This document shows positions 55,740 through 64,000 of a DNA stretch of 64,000 nucleotides, in pieces (position 1 is the first letter of the stretch; the number at the start of each line of letters is the position of its first letter). This DNA comes from Epiperipatus broadwayi (lineage: Eukaryota > Onychophora > Udeonychophora > Euonychophora > Peripatidae): assembly GCA_028023455.1 (NCBI GenBank), contig JAQFVV010013070.1, positions 62,001 through 126,000 on the forward strand, given 5' to 3'. A model generated the notes under the pieces. The model searched no databases and had not been told where the DNA came from. It saw only the letters and a program-made list of their open reading frames with translations. A program made the position numbers and the translations under genes.

Positions 55740-57935
55740 GTTTTAAAAAAGAGAAAAGGAATCATAGGAAAGGTTGTATGTCTTACATTGGACAATTTAA
55801 TAAGAGTCCATCTTGAAATCTGGAACAGCTTTCATGTCTCTTCATGTAAGAATTTTGCTGGAGAGAGATCTATCTTCTTAATTTCATTGACTAGCTGGAT
55901 GAAGAGAGTATCTGCATCTGGCTGAGGGAGCAGAAACTGTTTCTTGCATCTACCTAACAATATAGAGTAGGTTAAGAAAATTGACAATCTGATGGTTGGG
56001 ATGTCTCTACTAAGTATGCAGTTTTTAAGATATATTATTAATTTTATAAAAGTCAATAAATGACTTAATTTTTCCAAGTATGGTGCAGGAAAGGATAATG
56101 TGGTCATATGTCTCTTCATGTCTGAGACAATTAGGACACATGGGGTTTATGTTATTAATCTGTCTTTACACCAATTGGTAGGCATAGTCTCTAACTTTTT
56201 GAGAAGAAAATTGAGAAATTTTGCTCAAGGGCCCAAAATTTAAATAATATGATGATCTTGTGTTGGAGATACTGAGCATTGGTTTTATAATGTTTGATTT
56301 GGGATTGATTATATAGTGAGCATCCAATAGAGTGATCTTGTTTTTAAAGAAAGCTTAAAAGATATTATTATGTAGGTTTTTATTTAGTAATTAGTCAAGC
56401 CAGCATATATTCCCAGTTGGAGATCTATCTGTTGATGTATTGTCTAAGATCTGTGGGTATCCATAATTTTGGATTAGATTATAGACCAGTGAGTGATATT
56501 TCTGGTAGTAAATCAACAGGATTGAATGAAACAACATCCCATTTGACTTTCTGTGGCATTGCATTTTTGAGATTGAATGAAACAACATCCCATTTGACTT
56601 TCTGTGGCATTGCATTTTTGAGATGCTAATATTAAGCCATATAACCCTTTCAGAACTGCTTCACATATAGCCATTAATTTTTCTTATAAATGATTTAGTA
56701 ATGGTCACAACAGGAAGGTAGTATGAAATTTTTTTTGGACATAAAGTTTCATGTTGAGAAAGGAAATCTTACTCTGAAGAGATAGGTATACTGTGGAGAG
56801 AGTCTTGGTGATTTGGTTGGTAGATTGAATTATTGATTTCTGTAATTCCTTAGACATTGCTGTCTGAGATTTGTGAATAAAAAATCCCAATAACTTTTGA
56901 GAATCAGCTAGATAGTTGGATGTGATTTTTTGTCCAAAACAAATCTTACATATTGAAGATTTGTTTGGGTTGATTTTAAGTTGTGATGCTTTTGTAAACA
57001 TTCTGATTATTGGAAAAAGGCTACTGAGGTACTTTTTGGATGGTAGGATGACCAGTATGTTGTCCACATATGCTATTGATCTAACAGATTTTTTTCCGGC
57101 AAGAAATATAACTCCAGGGAACATGTTGTCAATATCTTTCAATAGAAGGTTAATGTAACATATGAATAGAAGGGCACTGAGATGAGAACCCTGGGGAAGG
57201 GGTAGGTTGAGAGTAAAGCTATTGGTGTAGGTCCCATTAAGAGATATAAGTATCTCTCCATTATATAGAGGGTTGTCTGATATCTGGATTTTTTCTGTTG
57301 TAATATGGAGGTCTTTTAATATATTGAGATGGGTGTGGATTTTAACTGTGTCAAATGCTTCAGATATATCTAATTGAACAGATATTGGCTTGGAGAGTCT
57401 TTTGGATCTAATGTGATTAAATAGGATCTTAACTTCTCCAATTGCTCTAAGAGCTGTATAGCCTTTTTTGGCATATTATGAATGAGCTATCTGAACCAGA
57501 ATTTTCCCTTGGATTTTCTCTTTGATAACACCTTCTATTATTTTAATCATTATTGAAGACATAGAGTTCGGTGTAATATTTTTGATGTCACTTGAATCTC
57601 AGTTCTTTTTGATAAATGGCACTAAGGCAGTAGAATAAAGATTTCAGATATCTCTTTTCTTTCTAGATGATTGATCATGTTCATAATGATGGGAAATTGT
57701 GAAATAACTTAGGTGGCTAAGCAAGAATTTATGTAAAGCATTCATATCTGGATGAACACTATCAGGAAGAGATGCTAGTCTATCTTTGATGTTAGCTTCT
57801 GTGATACAATGTCTTTCTGTGTTGCATGGTTTCTCCCATTTTTGGTGATCAACTGGTAGTTTTTTTTGTAATAGATCTTATAATGCACTTTAATTAGCTC
57901 AGTCATATGTTGCCCAGAAACCTTGATGACATCAA
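55740..57935 (-). pseudogene. Decayed LINE fragment related to the 23-kb LINE
   Basis: Minus-strand order from the right: HPDMNALHKFLLSHL (start of RT, near 57.74 kb), VQLDISEAFD (motif A, near 57.36 kb), LPQGSHLSALLF (motif B, near 57.18 kb), then the 145-codon frame 57142-56705 with YVDNILVILPSKK (motif C, second Asp changed to Asn) and LLGFFI. CPNCLRHEETYDHIILSC near 56.1 kb is the C-terminal CCHC motif. Each block lines up with the 23-kb element but with many substitutions, so it is a sister family or an older copy. The endonuclease and ORF1 are missing (5' truncation). Confidence 0.8.
56520..56621. repeat. Perfect 51-bp tandem duplication within the LINE fragment
   Basis: 56520-56570 is repeated exactly at 56571-56621 (begins GATTGAATGAAACAACATCC). 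It lies inside an otherwise decayed LINE, so the duplication is much younger than the insertion. Confidence 0.97.
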
Positions 57936-60738
57936 TGTCGAGCACAGTTGGGGTCTCCTGCTTTTTCTTTAATTCGCTTTAACATGCCAATTTATATTAC
58001 TTCATAAATTCTTTAAATACATTTCCCTACATCTATATCTTTAGTTTTTTATTATGACACTACCTATATTATTTCATCCTATATAATAAAATATTTAGAT
58101 TTAGTTTTTTTTAAAATTAAAACCATCATATTTTAATAATAACTATTAGTTGTTAGTTTTAAATATTTATTGCAAAATATTATTTTTAATAATCCCTTTA
58201 ATAAAAAAATGTCAATGCTGTATTTTATTATTCATACTTATAATTACTTTTAATCAACTTTTGTTGATTAAATATATATATTGCAGGGATAGAGTCAAAT
58301 CCCATATAAATTAATGGAGAAAAAGTTAGTGGTCCAATATTTTTTTTTATTTGTGGGTGTCATAGATACGTAGGTATTTCTATATGAGATTTTACTTAGT
58401 AAGTAGAAAAGAAAAAAAATGAATATAGGAAAGACATATTTAGTTGCTGCAAACTTATATTTTATTAAAGAATACTATGACTTCATTTTATAATTTCATT
58501 TTGTTAAAACAGGCTAAAATAAATTGTTTAATCATTAATCAAAGATAGCTTAGTAAATAAATAGTTTGAGTCACACACGTGTGTTTGAAACAAAATATTT
58601 GAGAGAGTGAATCAATGTTGACAGTTTACAATTCACTAACATTGATATCATATATCAAAGAGAAAAAAAATGAATTATTTTTGTATACATTTTGATTTAT
58701 AAAATTGTCAAAAAAGAGACAAGTTTGACATGGAGAAAAAAATTAATAAATAATTAGTCTTTTTATTTGAAAGAAACCACCAGTAGAAGTTGTAACAGAT
58801 TTTTTTTTCTAAAAGCTAAGAATAAAGCGGTTTGTTTGGTGAGATTTTGAGCTGATTTCTTGTGAAATTGAGGATAATGATGTTTAATCTTAGGACAGCT
58901 AGATATAAAAGATGAAAAGAAAAATATTAAAAATTATTAAGTAAGTAAAAGCTGCTAAGTTTTAAAGGGGATTTTTTTAAAGTTCTTAGTATAATTGTGG
59001 CCAACTCAAAGAAGGTATTGTAGAAAATGACTTAGTTTTTTTCTCTCTTTTATTTTAAAAAATAAGGCAAGAAAGAAAAAAAATTAAGGATGCATACTCT
59101 TCCTTACTAAAAAAATATAATTGGGAGAAAAGAATTGGAATGTAACAAACTTGTTAAAGTTTTGCTTTTTATAAATTGACCACGAATGTGTTGCTATATA
59201 AATAATGTTTCATTACATTTAAGTTAGTTAAAAAAGGCATTAAGTCTTTTACTTTGATCAGGAAAGATCATCTTCCAAAATGAAACTGAAAAGTAAAATG
59301 GTCTTATAATAGACAATATTAATTATTGCTTTCCAAAATACAGACTCTGGATTGATATATTTATGGTTATAACTGAAGATACAATGCACTTTTAGCTGCA
59401 ATTATTTGTCCCAAGATACAAGCCATTGTGAGCTGGCCGTTTGTTTCCACACCTATACCAGAACAATAGAATGGCAGTATTTCTGCATAACCACGTAAAA
59501 AGCACATTTTGTTGTGGAGATCCAGTTCAGATCCCATGGTTTGTTAAACAATCACCATCATTATTTAAAAAAAAGAAGTCCAGCTTTCACTGATCTATTA
59601 CTATGATGCCTGTCAGAGTTTTTTTTATTAGAAGTGCCAAATAATTATTCTACAATGTTAATTAAGATCCACGAGGTTTTCAAGGGATCCTAAGATCAGC
59701 AGGAATGTTGCCAATTTTTTTTTTGCTTTTTCTATATGAAAATTATAAAAGAAAGAGACTGTCTCAGCTAAGAGATTATCTCATTAAGAACTGAAATGGA
59801 GTGGTAACATTTTAGAACTTTATTACTGTCGTTTTATTTAAAAGTAATCATTTACATCTTCTGTGAATTCAAACCTTGTTTCTTTTTTTTTTTTGTTATT
59901 TTGTTTTACTTTGACACAAAAACATTAAACGTTTTTTTTTTCTTACACATAACAACACCACAAATATAGTTTTGAAGTTATTACATTTAATTTTTTTATT
60001 ATCCTTGAGTATTTTTTGTGTTGCTATAAATATGTCTTTTATTTATTATTGTTATTTGTTTGTTTAGCTAGTTATTAATATGGTAACCAAAATACTTCAG
60101 CAATCTGTCCATATATATTTGTATACTGTCTTCTTTTTACTTAGTTGCATATTTAAGTTTGATGTAAAATGTAGCTTTGCTCAAAGTTTAAATATTTTTT
60201 TTTTATATTTTATTTGTATTTAATAATGTGAAGAGATATGTGTTTTACATTATATATATATCAACATATCAGGAAGTGTGTGTGTGTGTGTGACTGCATA
60301 TCCAAACAGAGATTACTTAGGAGAAATGAGAAATAGTTCATATCAAACTTTAATGCTTCATAGGTGTTACATTGAGTGAACAAAAATTAATAAAACATAG
60401 ATGTACCTGTGTGAAAGTGAATACACACAAACAGCGTAAATGGACGTTTTATTGACTTTGACAACATATATAAGTAAAGCTGGGAGAAAATTTTAAATAG
60501 AATGCTTTTTTGGGGAACTATTACATATTGTACCAGCTGGATGAATATGCATATATATATATGATTATCTTATTTATTTATACATTTAATAATTCTCATT
60601 TATGTACTGTTATGATTACTATTATTATTTAAGTCCATTACATGATTGGAAATTTATTATTAAAATAAATGAATTTTCATAAACATAATTATCTAATATT
60701 CTTGCCTTAGTGTTATTATTTTTGTTTTAGTTATTTAG
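57936..60738. other. Unassigned DNA
   Basis: Mostly AT-rich. A GC-richer patch at 59385-59715 includes GTTCAGATCCC, which resembles a tRNA B box, but no A box is found at the right distance. No gene recognised. Confidence 0.4.
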
Positions 60739-60940
<202 letters not shown>

Positions 60941-61069
60941 GTTTGGTTATTTAGTTAATTGATAATAACTTAAATTTTTAACAGCGGGATCATCCAGAAG
61001 TAGACTATTGAAGCTGAAGGATATGCAACTTTGATAAGCTGAATGAAAATGGGCTAGCTGGAAACTAAA

Positions 61070-61410
61070 CTGAATTTGCTAGCAATGAGGTTTGGGATAA
61101 TAGACATAAATTATCAGTATGTAGAGGTTGTTTAGTGATGGGTGATAGGGTGGTTATATTTCCTGCAGGGAGGGATGAAGTTCTTAAATTGTTACATCGA
61201 GGGAATCTGGAAATAGTGTGTGCAAAAGCTTTGTTGTGTAGCTATGTCTGGTGGCCACAAATAGATATTGAAAAATTTATTAAACGATTTTCAGCATGTC
61301 TTGTGGAAAGTGCATTGTATGCTAAATGTTATGAATCCTGTCCTATGCAACACAACCATGGGAACAATTCATATGGTCCATGCCAGACCGGTAAATGGTT
61401 GTAACATATT
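61070..61410 (+). pseudogene. Ty3/gypsy-type integrase fragment, plus strand
   Basis: The 89-codon frame 61135-61404 has the zinc-binding N-terminal part of a retroelement integrase: LLHRGNLE, SYVWWPQID, then FSAC and AKC. YVWWPxxD is characteristic of Ty3/gypsy integrases. One zinc-binding His is replaced by Asn. A frame change leads into GTIHMVHARPVNG, the start of the catalytic core. No LTRs or other gypsy genes are nearby. Decayed. Confidence 0.75.
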
Positions 61411-61880
61411 TTTTTACAGGATGAATAGAATGCAACATAGTGAAAATTGATTTTAAACCCTTAATTGTTTCCTGCAAACTCATATATTTCACTATTTTGA
61501 ATTCTATCCATCTTGAAAAAGTGTCCATTACACTTTCTTCATTTACTAGTCCAGTGTGGTCCATATGTATTCTATCCCATGATTTTGTTGCTTTAGGCCA
61601 AATTTCATAACATTTAGCAGGCAGTGTCCTTTCCACCTGACATGATGAGCATATTTAATAAATTTTTTAATATCTGCATTTATTTGTGACCATCAGACAT
61701 AGATACACACCAAAACATTTGTTTATACTATGCCCAAATGCCTTATGTAACAGTTGAAGAATTCTACTCCCCTCTGCAGGAGATATAACCATCCTATCTC
61801 TCATCACTACACTATCTCTAAAGTCAGATAATTTATCTCTATTAGCCTTGTGAGAGTACCATATGAGCCTCACCTAAAAC
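61411..61880 (-). pseudogene. Ty3/gypsy-type integrase fragment, minus strand
   Basis: Reading leftward: DSVVMRDRMVISPAEGSRIL and LLHKAFGHS (His pair kept) in the 61873-61667 frame, then, after stops, CSSCQVERTLP and WDRIHMDHTGLVN, DTFSRWIEFKIVK in the 61636-61343 frame. This is the zinc domain plus the start of the catalytic core. It converges tail-to-tail with the plus-strand fragment but is from a somewhat different copy. Confidence 0.75.
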
Positions 61881-61970
61881 AATTTGTATTTCTTTGTGAA
61901 TTTAACTGTGCCTATATCGAATCAACAGATATAAATAACTTACACCTATCTTAAGCTTATCATGTATCAG

Positions 61971-61974
<4 letters not shown>

Positions 61975-62055
<81 letters not shown>
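61975..62055. repeat. (TA)n tract
   Basis: About 40 TA repeats. Confidence 0.97.
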
Positions 62056-62060
<5 letters not shown>

Positions 62061-62170
62061 GTTAGTATTAAAAGAATAATTCTAAAATGAATAATTCTAG
62101 TTTATATTTACACACACATAAATAAAATGTTTCTAACTAATAGTATTTTTTTGTTAATATAAAACTTGAC

Positions 62171-62214
62171 ATTTGACAAAACCTTAAGTCTTCATTGCAT
62201 TTTTATCAGATGAA
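62171..62214 (-). ncRNA. Hammerhead-like PLE-tail motif near (TA)n
   Basis: On the minus strand CTGATAA (G8 changed) is followed by a weak stem, TGAAGACTTAAGG and TTTTGTC. The ACTTAAGGTT block corresponds to ACCTTAGGTT in the PLE-A tail, and a (TA)n tract lies downstream on the same strand, as in PLE-A. Probably a remnant of another PLE 3' end. Confidence 0.35.
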
Positions 62215-63660
62215 ACAACGGAAATAAACGTTTGGGGTTCATTACAAATTGTATATTTTAAACAATAGAGTGTGAGCATGATTATGTGATATCCTTGCTG
62301 AAATTAATCCAGTATAAAAACGAACTAATATTGTTATAACAATAATCTTCTATTTAGTTATCAAGGCAAGAACTACGTTTGTAAATTTAAATGTGTTTGA
62401 ATTTAGAACACATTTAAGAAAAATAAAAAAAAAGAAGATGCAATATTTTAAAACCTGCTTCAAGTAATTAATTTACTGCCTTTGAATATTATAAAGAACT
62501 ATACAAAAATAATCATTGTAATTAACAAGGTTATAATAGTTATCAACATCTTTGAAATGAATTTAAAAAATATATATTTAAAAAGACAAAAATTTATAAA
62601 GATGTTCTGTGGCTAAATTATTTATGCCAGAGATTTCTACTGATGTTTTAAACCGAATATGTAAATTTATTTCTACTTAATCAATGCCTAAAATATCATC
62701 GTAGTAATTCTCATTTAAAAAACTGCTTTGATATTGGAGTATTATATTGAAGAAGATGTTAAATATTTTACTACATAAATATTTAAAGAATGAATATCTG
62801 GATTGCCTCTTCGAAGGATGATCAATGAACTTTATGTTTCAACATTCATCATCATTTTATTTCATCTAAGGAGGATATAAAACCGTATTCTTTCTCGTCT
62901 TGGATTACTTCATTGTATAATTTAAGAACTCTTAAACTTTATTTCCTTTGTGGATAATTATATTTATTTAGAAAAATTACTTTGTATATTAAAGTGGAGA
63001 ACTGATAAGATGAACACTTTATTTTTTTATATTTAATTAATAAAATTTAGATATTGATGTTTTGATATTATACTCTGATGGAAATGACAGCTGACTAAGG
63101 TAAACGTTTTTAAATTATTTCAATTTGGAAGTAAGTTTTATTATATTCCAAATTGAATCTTACATGACAATTAACATAATATATTTTTAAACATACATAA
63201 CTAATATCAGAATACATTCTATTATTAATCTAGTGTGAATGGATGTTATCATATATAAACATACAATACACACTGAATTATTTTAATGACACAATAGGTA
63301 GATTTATAATGTGTCATGTGTATTTATTATATGCATGATTTTAAATTACATATATATGTAAATGATTACATTATTATTATTATTATTTTTTTTTTGAATA
63401 TTAAATAATTTATTAGAGTATATAAGCACAGATTATAATTCTAAATTTTATTGTTTTTATGTGATAATATTTTGTTTTTTATTACTGATTAAAATGTGTT
63501 AAACTTGATTTCAAAATTAAACAGGTCTCGTTTGTTTATTTTATTTAGTCGTTTTATAAAACCAATAATTATAAATATACATACTCACGCATATATATGT
63601 TAAATCAACTTAATGATTTAATAATTATAAATAAGTTATATATAGCTTATACTAAATTTA
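62215..63660. other. Unassigned AT-rich DNA
   Basis: Nothing recognised. Confidence 0.4.
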
Positions 63661-64000
63661 TCATTACTATGGGATACTTATGGAAATGCCTGAAGAGAGT
63701 CGATTGCAAATTTCTACTCTGAGCTCGAATTCCGAGAGTAACGAGGTTATTAATAGAGGAGTGAATTGGATTATATTTTAAATAACATCATCCATGGCAT
63801 TCTATAAGAAGACTCAAAGTCCGACTATAGTTAGATGTGACTTCCTTGAGTCCTGAAAAGGATTGTCCCATTATAGCCTAAAACCCTAATTGCTCCAAAC
63901 TTAGTTTAGTTTTCATCCATACCTTTTTAATCCAATTTATCAAGGTCCCATATCCTTTATTTTCACTAGTCCATTTATGGATGGTCCCATTGTTTGAAGT
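63661..64000 (+). other. GC-richer end segment with a 33-codon frame
   Basis: Base composition becomes more balanced to the window edge. An ATG frame at 63680-63781 encodes a short Glu/Ser/Asn-rich peptide (MEMPEESRLQ...). GGTCCCAT recurs at 63943 and (as GGTCCCAT) at 63984. It may be the edge of a gene or transposon that continues outside the window. No family recognised. Confidence 0.3.

Noticed and set aside
59385-59715. GC-richer patch with a B-box-like GTTCAGATCCC
   Set aside because: No A box upstream. The resemblance is one short string.

Overview
The window is very AT-rich, non-coding-dominated eukaryotic DNA. The mix of Penelope-like elements (PLEs) with a GIY-YIG domain, an APE-type LINE, Ty3/gypsy debris, tRNA-derived sequences, hammerhead-ribozyme repeats and long TA, TAA, TAG and ATAG microsatellites points to an invertebrate animal. 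The species cannot be fixed from the sequence. I found no convincing host gene. Every recognisable protein belongs to a retroelement, and most of these are broken.

Layout. 0-3.5 kb holds a (TAA)n tract capped by a hammerhead-like motif, an old PLE (family B) and another hammerhead-like motif between TA tracts. 5.02-6.06 kb is a compact array of ~455-bp units in direct and inverted orientation. It contains a hammerhead ribozyme with a fully canonical core and lies between two identical 14-bp sequences, which is the signature of a retrozyme-like insertion. 6-22 kb is mostly unassigned AT-rich DNA with small tandem repeats, a GIY-YIG remnant (14.4 kb), a tRNA-derived SINE with a hammerhead-like body (16.1-16.3 kb) and microsatellites. 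23.09-28.89 kb is a nearly full-length but frameshifted APE-type LINE with TAG-repeat DNA on both sides. 31.6-35.2 kb is a PLE (family A) dimer: a near-complete minus-strand copy head-to-head with a 5'-truncated plus-strand copy. Both 3' ends abut long (TA)n tracts and both carry a hammerhead-like motif in the 3' UTR.

35.7-39.1 kb holds three repeat families. Two of them repeat the arrangement seen at 5 kb, direct copies capped by an inverted one. 40.2-41.3 kb has a split LINE RT fragment. 42.1-42.3 kb has two hairpins with the same loop but different complementary outer stems. 45.8-47.0 kb is another direct/inverted repeat family. 47.5-49.2 kb is a second decayed family-B PLE. 52.9-53.2 kb is a fold-back repeat. 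53.3-54.9 kb is a second, larger array of the 455-bp hammerhead unit. 55.7-57.9 kb is a decayed minus-strand relative of the 23-kb LINE. 61.1-61.9 kb has two converging gypsy integrase fragments, followed by (TA)n and another hammerhead-like motif.

The most interesting theme is a community of hammerhead-type elements. One autonomous class encodes proteins (PLEs with RT and GIY-YIG). Several candidate non-autonomous classes carry the self-cleaving motif without protein: the 455-bp arrays, a tRNA-derived SINE and short TA-flanked remnants. That all of these depend on PLE enzymes is my inference. The motifs, repeats and flanking sequences are read directly from the window.
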